Shown here piece after piece: positions 1 to 11,700 of a DNA stretch of 64,000 nucleotides. The position numbers and the translations under genes are program-made. Numbering within the stretch: the first letter of the stretch is position 1; the number at the start of each line of letters is the position of its first letter. Source of the stretch: Dipteris shenzhenensis (taxonomy: Eukaryota > Polypodiophyta > Polypodiopsida > Gleicheniales). Below the pieces are notes generated by a model. That model worked only from the letters and a program-made list of their open reading frames with translations. It made no database searches and was not told the DNA's origin. The stretch is taken from NCBI GenBank assembly GCA_047967505.1, contig CM106539.1. One strand, written 5' to 3'.

Positions 1-69
1 GATTCCACTTTCTTCATTTGTTGTTTCTGTAATTAACAAAAATGAATTAAGTGTGTTCAACACCGTGAA

Positions 70-1329
70 TTGAGAATTTTGTTAGATAGTTTTAAGGACA
101 TATTTCCAGCTCAACTGCCGGAAGGTTTACCTTCAGAACGGGCAGTAGATCATCGCATAGACTTAGTCCCAGGGGCGCAACCTATCAGTGTACCACCTTA
201 TAGGATGAGCCATCTAGAGGAGGATGAATTAGCTATCCAGCTTCAGGATTACTTGAATATGGGCTCTATCTGCCCAAGTAAATCACCTTGGGGTGCACCT
301 GTCCTCTTAAGAAAGAAGAAAGATTCTTCTTGGAGAATGTGTATAGATTATAAACGATTAAATAAAGTGACAATTAAGAACCGCTATCCTCTCCCTCGTT
401 CCGATGATTTGATAGACCGTTTGGCCGAAGCGAAGTATTTCACTAAGATTGATTTGCGTACGGGTTATCATCAAATCCGTATCTATGCTAAACACATAGA
501 TAGGACCGCATTCCGGACAAGGTATGGTCACTACGAGTTCCTCGTATTACCTTTTGGTTTGACCAATGCTCCTGCTACTTTCCAGCAGATGATGAACGAT
601 TTGTTCAGGGATTTTCTGGGCAAATTTGTTGTAGTGTTATTAGATGACATCTTGGTATATAGTAAGACGCTTGAGGATCACATAGGACACCTCCGGACTG
701 TCTTAGTTGTTCTAAGACAGCATAAGCTTTATGCCAAGATGAGTAAATGTGACTTCTTTATGAAGGAGATCATTTACTTAGGACACAAGATTTCTTCTAA
801 AGGTATTAGCATTGATCTGGATCGTATCCAGAAGGTTTTAGAATGGCCTATCCCTCAGACTGTGAAACAACTTCGTTCTTTCCTAGGATTTACGGTATTT
901 CTTCGGAAATCAGTGCGTGATTATTCACGTATCACGGCACCCTTGACCAACATATTGAAAGGTCGTGGAGGCAGGTCTACCCAGCCGATCTCTTGGAATG
1001 ATGCAATGAACAAGGCTTTTGAAACCTTGAAGTTTTCTATCAAGGAAGCATGCGTTCTTGCATTACCCGATCCTACCCGGCCTTATGTTTTAGAGGCCGA
1101 TGCGAGTGATTATGCGATTGGGGCAGCTCTATTCCAAGAGGGCAGACCTATAGCTTTCGAGAGTAAGAAGCTAGACGACACTCAATATCGTTGGCCCACA
1201 CTCGAGAAGGAACTTTATGCTGTAGTGTATGCTCTTAAGGTTTGGAGACACTACTTATATGGTTCAAAGTTCCTTGTATTGACTGATCATCAGTCAATTA
1301 AGTATGTGTGTGTGATGGATCTGAATTGA
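70..1329 (+). pseudogene. Ty3/gypsy reverse transcriptase and RNase H
   Basis: This frame carries the RT fingers and palm with the KKKDSSWRMCIDYK block, the RYGHYEFLVLPFGLTNAPA block and the catalytic LLDDILVYS at about residues 191-199, where the first residue of the usual YxDD-type box is Leu. RNase H follows from about residue 340, with the Asp of EADASDY, the Glu of LEKELYA and the Asp of LTDHQS visible. The frame opens after a stop near base 36 and has no ATG start, so it is the middle of a polyprotein. It ends early at a frameshift in a GT-rich stretch (bases 1300-1322); the matching continuation is in the next frame. The RNA-directed DNA polymerase function is certain for the family; the activity of this copy is doubtful. 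Confidence 0.85.
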
Positions 1330-2357
1330 GGGGACGGAAAGCTAGATGGGCAGAATTAATGCAGGATTTTGATTTCGAAATACATTATCGTAAGGGTTCG
1401 TTGAATAGTGTGGCGGATGCCTTAAGTCGAGTTAAGTTTGTAAATGCTCTGTCATTTACGGAAATATCCTCCGACCTATTTCAATCCTTGAGAGGGCTAT
1501 ACGCAACTGATAGTCATTTCAGTTCTTATTGGCAGAGAGTCCAGGATGAGAGCTCCATGGTTGACCAGGACTCAGGGATTGTGCCACCTACGGTACAGGC
1601 GGCGGGAGGTCAGTGGATGATTAGGAACGGCTTGCTGTTCCGGAATGAAAAGATTTGTGTGCCTGATGTTCTGAACCTTAAATCCAAGATTCTCTGGGAG
1701 TGTCATGATGCTCCTAGTGCTGGACATCCGGGTATACATAGGACTCTGTCTCTTGTGAAGCATACCTTTTATTGGCCTAAGATGCGTGCATTTATTGAGA
1801 ACTATGTAGTAGGTTGCCGGGTTTGTCAGGTTACTAAGGCAGAACGCCTTAGAAGCGCGGGTTTATTACAGCCCTTACAGATTCCAGGTAATAAATGGGA
1901 AAGTCTTTCCCTACCTACTAGAACAACTATATCAGCTGTTCAGCTGGCTCACGACTTTGTGGACCACTTGTTTAAGCTGTATGGTTTGCCATCTGACATA
2001 GTTAGTGACAGGGACTCAAAGTTTACAAGTAACTTTTGGACACTTGTATTTGAGAAGTTGGAAACTACTCTAAGTATGAGTTCCTCGGATCATGCACAAT
2101 CCGATGGCAGTACAAAGAAGGTCAACCAGTTGGTTGAAGACATGCTTCGGGCATATGTATCTAAGAGACAGTCTTCATGGGAAGATTATCTACCTATGAT
2201 TGAATTTGCTTACAACAGTGCAAAGCATTCTAGTACAGGTTACAGTCCTTTTATGCTTATGTACGGGTCTCAACCTAATAGACATCGTTCACCTAGAGAG
2301 TTCTCTGAAGGAACGATGGTATATTTGTTGGGTGGTGAGCAGCCTGCTCAGATTTGA
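1308..2357 (+). pseudogene. Ty3/gypsy RNase H end and integrase, catalytically broken
   Basis: The frame resumes with the RNase H tail (KARWAEL, then VADALSR). The HHCC zinc-binding domain of integrase follows at about residues 133-173 (HDAPSAGH and CRVC). The catalytic core is damaged. Between WESLS and LPTRTT, near base 1910, the segment that normally holds the first catalytic Asp and roughly 25-30 further residues is missing. The second Asp is kept in SDRDSKFTS. At the third position, the usual Glu of the DGQTE-type motif is Lys (DGSTKK). Two of the three DDE residues are therefore gone. The downstream part (FAYNSAKHSSTGYSPF) is well preserved. Strand transfer by this protein is not expected. 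Confidence 0.85.
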
Positions 2358-2407
2358 CGTTGTGTGTGGTTTGTTTGCAGATCAGGGGTTTCAGGAGTGC
2401 TGGGATG

Positions 2408-3396
2408 TGTTAGAATTCCACTGAAAAATGCGAAAAGAAGCACTTCTGTCACGAAGAAATGGGAGTTCTTGGGCTCAAAAGAAGCGTGCTTCAGAGAGGA
2501 ATGCATTGAGAAGGTTTTGGAGAAGTTTCATCGCCGGAAAGACCTCCAAAACTGAGAAAAACCAGTCAACCAGCGCGTGGGACCACTCGAAATTCAACAG
2601 AAAGCTGTAGCTTTGCAAGAGGAGAGGCCCAGGAGGCGATAGAAGCAAAAAGGTCCAGAAAAAGCAACTTTTGCAAATTCAACCAGCAAAAGAAGTGCTC
2701 AGCTCTGCTCGTTCTACCAAACGCACGGAGGGAAAAGCATATCACTACGAAGGGGAGGCAGAGGGGAAGCCATCGGGCCAGACGGAAGTCGAGGAATCCA
2801 AACGAGTGAGGAGTTATGAAGAAAAACGGAATTCAGCTGAAGGAGGCTGAAAAACCAGTCCAAAATCTCAACAAAGGGAGAAGATGAGAGAGAAAACCAC
2901 ACATGTGACGTTTAGAAGGCCCAGGAAGGTCCAGGAATGGCAAAGGAGCATGTAGAAGGCACTAGAGCGACCTGGAACTCTAGGGGGGCCACTGAAGGTA
3001 CATGGCCCTCTAGGGGGCCCATTAAAAATGCCACATCATCATTTCCCAACAACCACTCTTTTAATTCCTTGGAATGCCTTTGGGCCTAGGGATTAATTAC
3101 GCTTATGTGGTAGGCACCATGCCGCGTTTAATTACACATTATTAAGCCCACGCTTGGACTTTTAAAACCAAAGTTGTCACGGTCTTGTAGTACATTAAAG
3201 ATGGGTGTTGATGCTCTGCTAGTGGCTCCACCCTTTTAGCTTGTTTTGTATCTGGTTCCTTACAGTCTCATAGACCCATCGGTCTTCTGAAGACTTTAAT
3301 AAACTTTCTTTCTTTCTTTCTTTCTTTCTGGGTCATGTCTTGGTTGCTAGTTTTGTCAAGATCTGTCTCTCACTTTGAAGGCATCTTGACTTTGCA
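2408..3396 (+). repeat. Probable 3' LTR of the gypsy element
   Basis: A TG at 2408 and a CA at 3395-3396 could bound a roughly 990-bp LTR just after the integrase frame. The stretch is non-coding, has the AT-rich and GC-rich blocks typical of LTRs, and near its end has AATAAA (3298-3303) followed by a pyrimidine run, as expected for a poly(A) region. No second copy is in the window and the polypurine tract is weak, so the borders are tentative. Confidence 0.35.
3305..3329. repeat. (TTTC)n microsatellite
   Basis: About six perfect CTTT units directly after the AATAAA of the presumed LTR. Confidence 0.9.
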
Positions 3397-3404
3397 ATTA
3401 TACA

Positions 3405-3983
3405 TCAGCTAATAGAGAAAAGCTTGGTGCTTTTATAACAATCTCTGTAAGTTCCCCTGCTGGCATGGCAGACATACTTCACCACATCTCTTGAAAGACC
3501 TTCCCAAAAGAAATATGTGACAACCATGTGTCTTGCCATCAGATTAGAATGCATTTCTGACACCAAGATTCTATATTGTGCTGTCCCAAAACAACAGCAG
3601 ACCATTCTGCAAGGCTGATCATGGCGTGGTGGATCCTGCGAATTGAAATATGACTGGTGCCTAAAAATTATGCATCTACTCCGTTCGAACTGTGCTCTAG
3701 ATAGCGTGAGACAATAGATGATGTGCAAGCCCACATTCCTTTCGAGGCATCTACAGCCACATTTTATTTGCCCAGTATGGGAGTCATAGGACCACATTGA
3801 AGCTAGCCACCTGTTTTGCTTCAGTGACAAGTTGGCGTGCTTGAGAAGGTGTCTAAGAGTCCTGTTGTCTATCTCCAGTTCGATTTTGCTCCTGCACAAA
3901 TAGTGATGCCGACATTTCTTGGTCATACACGCATTTTTGCACCAAATTTCAGATCGTCCTTCTAGTGTCTTTCTTCCAAACAT
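3405..3983 (-). pseudogene. Ty3/gypsy RNase H-integrase relic
   Basis: An open minus-strand frame of 192 codons has two blocks in gypsy order. Near residues 38-60 it resembles the end of RNase H (DNRTLRHLL, then ANLSLKQNRWL). Near residues 140-185 it resembles the integrase zinc domain (MARHM, YFFWEGLSRDVVKYV, then an altered Cys pair). The intervening part matches nothing I recognise, and most catalytic residues cannot be placed. I read it as an old element fragment in opposite orientation to the one at the window start. A chance open frame is the alternative. Confidence 0.45.
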
Positions 3984-4750
3984 TTGTGAGAGAGTTTAAC
4001 GAAGGGCTGTATGAGTCTCCTAACAATGAGGAAAGCTCTCAATTTTTCTCAGCTCAATGGTTCTATGTAGGTGTGGCCATTCCCTCACATTTTTGCAACT
4101 TTGAGAGTAGTCAAATCCAAAAGGCTCCTAAGGCCTGTTTCAGCCCATAATGCCTTGCAAAGTCTACACAGCTTCCTTCATAAACCTAAAAATGAAAGCC
4201 TTGTGGCTGCTCCATGTATGTGTCTCCTCAAGGTCTCCATTCAAAAGTATTGATTTCACATCCATTCAGTAGATAGCAAACAAAATGGCCTTCTTGTTTG
4301 CATGTGTGTTGCTCGTTTGGTGGATCTAAAGCCTCTGCCTCTAAATCTCTCTCTTATTAGTTTCCCACCTCCATCCTCTGCAGCACAGCAACAAGTGGTG
4401 GCCACAAGCACTGATTTGAGCAATTTGGATGGTGGAGGGTCGACAAACACACAACAAAAAGGGGGGCTCAATTGCAAGGATAATCACCAACAAATGGAGA
4501 ACCTCTCTGCCACTCATAAAATGGACCTCGAGGGAGAAAGTTGTAACTCATTTAGCACTCCATCTTCCACCTATGTCTTTGCCTCTATTTGCTAATACTT
4601 GCTATGAATCTTGTGTCTTGTGATTGCTAAAGTTCTCATTCCTTTGCTTCTCTTGCATTAAGGATGCAAGACGAAGTCTTATAGGATGGTAGATTCTTCC
4701 TAGTATCACAACTTATATTTCTTATTTGCTCAATTTATTTGTTAGCACTG
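3984..4750. other. Anonymous intergenic sequence
   Basis: Short open frames on both strands overlap one another without recognisable domains. No RNA gene or element end was seen. Confidence 0.5.
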
Positions 4751-5297
4751 CCTTGCAAGGTAGCACTCTGCGCATACGTTTGAAAAAAATTGTCCTCCCA
4801 ATCGATTTTTGACAGTCGTCCCATATGCCCATGCCTCCATTCACTCCTTTCTATTCTAATTTTACTCGTGCGTGAGCTACGCATGCTCTTGTTGATTATA
4901 TATTCTCTCCCTCTCTCTCACTCACACACACACACACACACACACACACCCACCTATCCACCCCCCCACCCATATGGAGGATGGAAAGAATCGGTGCCTT
5001 CCAATGTAAGTGGATTGACCTCGGAGCCTGGTCTACCTGACAGATTCAACACTTTTGTAGCAAATTTTACTTTATGTACACCCATATATTAATACAATGT
5101 TTTATCCACCCTTATTTGAGCTTCGTGTGCCGTGTTGTTAAAAGGTTTTATTTTTTAAACACACACACACCCCCCCACCTACCCACACACACCCACCTAC
5201 CCACCCCCCACTCATATGGAGGATGGAAAGAATCGGTGCCTTGCAAGGTAGCGCTCTACGAATGCTTTTGAAAAAAATTGTCCTCCCAATCGATTTT
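4751..5297. repeat. Partial direct duplication around CA repeats
   Basis: A block of about 60 bp (4751-4810) starting with CCTTGCAAGGTAGC recurs at 5239-5297. A second block, CATATGGAGGATGGAAAG plus flanks, occurs at 4971-5008 and 5215-5240. In the right copy the two blocks abut; in the left they are separated and in reversed order. Each copy has a (CA)n/C-rich tract (4922-4977 and 5157-5212). The arrangement suggests a decayed tandem duplication of a roughly 250-450 bp unit. Confidence 0.7.
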
Positions 5298-6598
5298 GCT
5301 TTGCTTGCTAAGTATGTATACCTTTTGTTTTTCACAAAACAAAAATGTTACCTCATTTTTCTTCTCTTTTGTTTTCTCTTTTATTATTTTTGGTGGATCT
5401 TTTCGTTTTCTCTTTTATTTAGATTTCAGATTTTTCTGTACGATTGGACATATTCTAGTCTTACAAAGGTATATACTCATTTGGGAGAGACTAAAATGAA
5501 GACTTCACAAGCAGCTCTAGCTTGAATGAAGAGATTTTGGACTACTTTTTGATTAGCCTTCTTCTTTAGTGCTAGCCTTTGCCATGGCTGAGTCCGCCCT
5601 TCACCTCCGGATTGCCGATAGAAACTCAGTACAAAGACTTTGTATAAATGGATGCTCAAGTATGTTTGGGTGAGTGGATTTGTATTTGTGAGCATATTTT
5701 TTTTACTATGGTCTACACCTACTGTTGGACACTAATGACATTAGTGGGGATGTCATAGTAGCTAGTCCCTGCTATAAGACCCATCTAAGGACCTCTATAT
5801 TGTATATAAAGGCCTGTGTACTCCTCGGCCATAAAGGTCACTTCACCTATGCTTGCTGTGTGTCGCCATGCACACTCTGCCACATAGCATTGGTTTTGTG
5901 CATGCAAGCCAAGTAGTGGGAGCTGGCTATCAAATATACAACATACCAAGGATGCTTGCGCTATAGGCTTCGGACATTGGCTCCGACAAAAGCTATTTCT
6001 TGAACATTAGCAAGTTAAAAGAGCCGCTCATTTCTATTTAAGAAACTTAATAAACAAGAGCGCACGTGATATGCTCAACGGCACTGCCTTCATTATTTCA
6101 ATGTTTTTAGCTTTTATGGAGCCTTGGAGTTGGAGAGTATATTGATAGAGAAGGAGAATGCTGATGAGTTGATTTATTTATTTATTTTTTTGGGGGGGAG
6201 GGGGGGAGAGAGAGATATGCAATCTCTTTAAAGCCTTCATCTGATATAGTCCCTTTATTCCAGGCTGCACTCTTAGTGAAGCCTTTAGGATATGGGCTTA
6301 CATTGCCTTCATCCTAGCATGTCTCTGAAGCTATGAACATGTTGATTTCATCAAAGACATTTCCCAAACTTTGAAGTTTTCTTCAAATTTGCCTTCCAAT
6401 TTGAGACTTTGACCTATGTGCTATTCATGTTCCTTTTTTTAATGGCTCTGTTCCTTGTGTCATGTATCAGTTCTGTCCTTTTGGATGTCACACTTTCTCG
6501 GGCTCAATCATTCTCTCATTCTGTTGATCCATATTGACCGTCCCTTAGGTGGTGTTGATGTTTTAGGACCTTTAGGCTTGATCTAGCACCTTGAATAT
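5298..6598. other. Anonymous sequence, possible solo LTR near 5723
   Basis: No coding sequence recognised. From the TG at 5723 there is an LTR-like look, with a TATATAAAGG box near 5798-5807, but no partner, polypurine tract or matching end was found. If the transporter gene at 7.1 kb is complete, this is probably intron. Confidence 0.3.
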
Positions 6599-6638
<40 letters not shown>

Positions 6639-6674
6639 TTATTAAAGTCTTCGAAAAACCGACGCATGTACAAG

Positions 6675-6716
<42 letters not shown>
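6599..6716. repeat. (GA)n microsatellites
   Basis: Two GA-rich runs, 6599-6640 (one interruption) and 6679-6716 (perfect), about 40 bp apart. Confidence 0.9.
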
Positions 6717-6718
<2 letters not shown>

Positions 6719-6756
6719 TTAAAGAAACGTGAGATTTGGAGACCCCATACATGTGC

Positions 6757-7037
6757 CTAAAGCATACCTACAGTCTAGATATCTTTATCTAGAGTATCAA
6801 GTCATGAGAATCCAGACATCTGAGTATTTATACATAGTTTAGTATTAATATCTCTATCCTTAGTCTTGAATTTTTATGAAAATAGATTCCCTAAAGCATA
6901 CCTACAGTCTACATATCGTAATGTAGGGTATCAAATCATGAAAATCCAGACATCTGCCATGACTTGACTGCTTGAGAGTATTTATACATCAGTTTAGTAC
7001 TTATTTTAGTATTGAATTCTACAAAAATAGATTGTTC
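6757..7037. repeat. 134-bp tandem duplication
   Basis: A block starting CTAAAGCATACCTACAGTC occurs at 6757 and 6891. The copies also share the ATCATGAAAATCCAGACATC region and the TATTTATACAT region; the right copy has a short insertion. It lies just upstream of the first visible transporter exon. Confidence 0.8.
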
Positions 7038-7112
7038 TTCTTCTTAGGCTCCCCACTTTCGTTCTTTCTGGCTGCCTTGATTTTCTAAAAATGGGTTTGT
7101 TTCTGTTGACAG

Positions 7113-8739
7113 GTTCCCGGAACATGGCGATGGATGCTTGGTGTATCAGCTGTACCAGCAATTATGCAATTTATGTTGATGCTACTGCTTCCTGAGTCGC
7201 CTCGCTGGCTTTACCGGAAGGTAATTCTTTTCTTCAAAAATACCTTGTTTTCAGGTCCCAAATTAATGGCTTTTCTTATAGGACTTAGGTTCAGACCCCA
7301 AGGACAAAAGTTGTGTTCAAAGACCCACCCATTTCATGACACGAGAGATTTCTCTACAGGGAAAATGTGATATTGCTGTAGCTATTCTTAGGAAAATATA
7401 CCCGCAAGAACAATTGGAAGACGAGATTCAAGAACTAATGGCTTTGGTGGAGAAGGATCTTCAGATAGAAGATTCTACGAGACGTATAAGCTATGTTGAA
7501 CTGATCAAGAAGAAGGAAATACGAAGCGCATTATTTGTCGGAGTTGGCCTCCAGGTATTCCTAACCTTGTGACAATTGTTGGAGGATGTTTTGGGGCTGG
7601 AGAACTAGGAAGAGTCAAGCTGTCCTGAAACAGTTAAGGGGTGTTGCAAATCTGACATTGGAACTCCATTTGTCAGAAGTAATTTGCAGTTTACACTGGG
7701 GTAATGATTTGTGATATCGTTCTTGTTTGCCTCTACAGGCTTTTCAGCAATTTGTGGGTATCAATACTGTTATGTATTATAGCCCAACCATAGTGGAAAT
7801 GGCTGGATTTGCATCAAACCGTCTGGCTTTGCTGTTATCATTGGTGGTTTCTGGTACAAATGCACTTGGCACTGTTGCAGGGATGCTTCTGATAGATCGG
7901 ATTGGAAGGAGACGCCTCGCTATTGCCAGCCTAATTGGTGTGATAGTCTCACTTGTGTTGTTGTTTGCATCATTTAATTTGTCATCAGCTTCATCACCTT
8001 CTTTTCAAATAGAATCGTCTGATGTTGCATGCTCGGCATTTGTAAACACATCTTCAACCAACTCGTGGAATTGCAAGTATTGTTTGCAAGAAGGATGTGG
8101 CTTTTGTGCAGCTCAAGGAAATGAGGTATGTGGATATTACCAGAGAATGTTGGATTTGTTCTTTTGTTTGGAGAGGGGCGGTGCGCATTTCAAAAACGTT
8201 GACTGTAACCTCATTGTGCTTTCTTATTCCAGATGGGCATCGGTAGTTGCCTTGAATCTGGTAGTGCGTCTGTTTGCACGGGACAATCACGAGTCTGGTA
8301 TACAGATGTTTGCCCAGGAAAATATGGCTGGATGTCTGTTCTTGGTCTTGGTCTTTATATAGCATTTTTCTCTCCTGGTATGGGACCTGTTCCTTGGACC
8401 GTAAACTCGGAGATCTACCCATTGCAATATCGAGGTGTATGTGGAGGCATTGCCGCAACAGCAAACTGGATATCAAATTTAATAGTTTCAGAATCCTTCC
8501 TTTCTCTGACTGATGCTATAGGAACCTCCAATACGTTCCTGATCTTTGGGGTGATTGCAGTTGTTGCCTTGTTATTTGTGGCAAATTTTTTACCAGAAAC
8601 CAAGGGCCTCTCATTTGAAGAAGTTGAAAATGTTTTTAAGAAACAGGCTAATGAAGAAAGAGACATTACATATATTGCATGTGAACAAAGGCTCATCACA
8701 CAACCTCATACAAAAGATATTGACAGGCAGAGTCTTTGA
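7113..8739 (+). CDS. INT: Inositol/proton symporter (INT2/INT4-like), C-terminal four exons
   Basis: Four exons, 7113-7220, 7360-7554, 7739-8125 and 8233-8739 (TGA stop), join in frame with AG/GT borders and all introns in phase 0, giving 398 residues. Sugar-transporter (MFS) signatures are present: [10 protein letters not shown] after helix 6, DRIGRRR between helices 8 and 9, and PETKG after helix 12. Between helices 9 and 10 lies a long Cys-rich loop (CKYC, CGFC, later Cys residues) like the extracellular PSI-type domain of plant INT2/INT4. Known relatives import myo-inositol with protons, INT2/INT4 at the plasma membrane. The first exon here begins [10 protein letters not shown], mid-family, so about 170-190 N-terminal residues (helices 1-5) are missing. 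I found no such exon between 3.4 and 7.1 kb; they are far upstream or lost. The exons look undamaged. Confidence 0.93.
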
Positions 8740-11700
8740 AGTAATCACGGATTTAGACACTTCCATAGACATTATCCCATAGACAAAGCAATTACAGCCT
8801 TGGATGGTTTGAAGGCGAAACAAACTCTCTTTATCTAAAAGACTCTTTCACAGGGTTGCCCAAAATAATCTTGTTCTTTATATGCTGGGAAAGCCTAACA
8901 AGGGACTTATTATATACTGGTTCTGCACTTTGGGTCTGGCAGTACTTTCCATGAGTGCAAACAATGTAAATACTGTTTGTTTTTTCATTTTTCTATTTTT
9001 TTTGGGGGGCGACACCCCTTGAAAGGAAGAAAATAGTGAAAGCTAAGCACTACCTGTTTTGTAGGAGTGAGAGCTTTCAAAGGCTGGAGACCACACTCCT
9101 TGTCAGCTCTGGCCAACTGTGTAAAATGCAGGGCTCCATTTTTGGGGTGCAGCTGTTACCTTTTAGAGGTGTGTGCTTCAAAGCAACTGAGAGGGATCTT
9201 TTTGGTAACACAGCCAAAGAAATGCACTGTGCACAGAAAGTATGTATTTTGTTGACATTGGATGATTCTGACAAGCTGCAGATATGGACTAATTGCAGTG
9301 AAACTGGGGGGAATGGTGTAAGAAAGATATCCCACCTCCTTGAGAGAGCCTCAGCAAGCTCTCTTTCTTCTGAGAATGGCTGCATCGGGAAAAAAGTTAA
9401 CTAATATATGTTAGTTAAGGAAAAGAAATTGATGTAGCAGGCCCTAGTATAAGATGTTTGGAAATGGGAAAGGGTGAATATATTCAAGTCTTATGAAGTT
9501 ATATATATGTAAGGTTTAAAAGAGCAAGATCTTTCATTGTGTGCACCTTAAAAGCAGGTAGCCACGTTCTTCTCTGTACGTGTAGTTATGATATTGTGTT
9601 ATTATGAGGATTAGCAAACGGGAGCATCATCTTGTGTTATTGTACATGCATCATATGATGGACGAATCTTTTAGTGCTTTTGAAAATGCTAATTAGAGTT
9701 TACCCTAAATATCTGTGTATCAGATTAAAGCTCAATGGATCTAGGGCGTTGTAAGTCTTGGACAGAATGATTTTTACAGATTAACCTGTCAGGCCCTGAA
9801 GGTCCTACTTGACAGCAAGCTCCTAATCTTTTCTGGAAAAAATAGTTAGCTTATTCCTTAAAAAAGAGTCGAGTTCCAAAATTGAGGGATCGCCCTGCCA
9901 AGCTCGACTTGTCTTGCGCAGTTGCATTTGGGCTGCCATGTTGCTGCAAAGTAGAGAGCTTCCACCTTTCAGAATGTTGATAAAGGGTACTATTAGGATG
10001 GGGGCAATACACTGACGAGTTAAGCTGGAATATTTTCTATTCAATGTAGATTGGTTGCATACATCAGAGGGACATTGTTTTATCTAGTGGATGCTTTGTT
10101 GAGGAGTCATTGCATGTGTTCTTTTGTCTAATAAGTTCTACATACATTTGTAGCATATTTTTCTGGAGTGATACTTTTATCATGGATGGCTTATGTCAGC
10201 ATTCTTTCTTATTGAGCTGCATCTTGTCAATGATGGTAGTAGCACTTGCAAGAGATTCGCACAAATGTTAAGCTTGAGAGGCAACCCCTGAAAATTGGCT
10301 AGAAATAAAAGTGCCTAGTTATGTGGCCAGTCAACCCAATTTAAACCTTCAAACACTAGCACGTTTACGTCGGCACAAATGATGTCATGGGCAGGTGATG
10401 CCCTCAATGATATTGCTAATGTCAACAGCTTGACGCCATAATGGGTGGCAATGCTATCGTGATTCTTTTGGGTGGGACAATCCTTTACAGGGAGATGATG
10501 CCTCATGGGGCCATTCATGTTACCTCCTTTGTGGATTTGAATTACGTTGTTATTTGAGGAGGTTAAATGCCTTGACATTGAGATAACCAGGGAAATTACC
10601 CCTAGGATTTCAGGTAAGGAATCACGCGTGTTAAAATGGAAGCTTTGGTGTTCTTCCGCCCCTCGTTTGCTTTTGAGTTCTCTTCCATTTTGTGTTGCAT
10701 CTATCCCCTTAGCTTCTCTTTGCATGTAGCTTGCTCATCTGGGTATTGGCTTTCAAAAGCTTTGATATGGTTTAATGGCTCTTCACATGTGCTTTCTTCA
10801 AAGGTCTTTTAGAGATTTTTGTTTGTTTTGGATTCGCACTCATGTTTGGTGGTGCTTGGTTTGGTATGAGTTGCTAATGGGAAATTTGGGAGCTCATTGA
10901 TTAAACGTTGGCTTCTTTAGAATTGAAGAGAGAGCACCACGTGTTGTGAGATTTGGTAAGGGTAACTTTTTGTTGGGCTATGCTTGCTTTACATTTTTTT
11001 TCAACATCTTAAACATGTTGTAATGTAGATATATCATTGAAGATTTTATTATACTAGGGCCCATAGTAGCAAATCGCATGGTGGAAATTGGGAACAATGC
11101 AAATATTTACATAAATATATGTTTTGAGATTTTGTGGGCTTGGTATAGGATCACAATTCTTGGCAAAATGTTGAGTACATCGAAAAGTGGTCCCAATCCC
11201 AATAAGCAAAGCACCATCCTTGCCCGCTCAAGGAAGACATGGGCTTTTTCATGTTATAAGATGAAGTAGCACCCTCCAATTATGCTCACTGTGTAAACCA
11301 TCATGAACGTAGGTTCGTAAAGTTTTTGAGTTCACCTTTTTGTGTGTCTTGAGAGAGTGGGACTTCTTCACACAGTCCATCTTCTCCCATGAGTACTAGT
11401 TCGGGTAGAGAATTGTGAGTAGTAGTGGGCTAGTGTATGCACAATGTATCTTCGAAGATCTACTATCATATTCTACACGATCCATTAGCATGGTTTGCAA
11501 GCCTATGCACTTGCTTCAATGCAAGGACTTGGCTCATCAATGAACCAAAAAGTAGTTTGGAGCCTCACAAGCGATTGGAGAGACTCAAGGTAATGTACTT
11601 GCATTGCTTCCCTCGGGTTGCACCCTTCTTGCACGCCATGATGATTCTCGCCATCAAACACCACTTATGTTGCGCCTTTGCATCATCTCATGTGATGCAA

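Larger units (their letters stand above)
1..3396 (+). mobile_element. Ty3/gypsy retrotransposon, 3' part, decayed
   Basis: The window opens inside the pol region of a Ty3/gypsy LTR retrotransposon. Reverse transcriptase, RNase H and integrase follow in the Ty3 order (integrase after RNase H, the reverse of copia). The gag, protease and 5' LTR would lie left of the window. After the integrase comes about 1 kb of non-coding sequence with LTR-like features. A frameshift and an integrase deletion show that the copy cannot move by itself. It could lie in a long upstream intron of the transporter gene at 7.1 kb, but the window cannot show this. Confidence 0.85.

Noticed and set aside
9036-9404. 122-codon frame after the transporter stop
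   Set aside because: It lies in the probable 3' UTR, overlaps other open frames and resembles no family.
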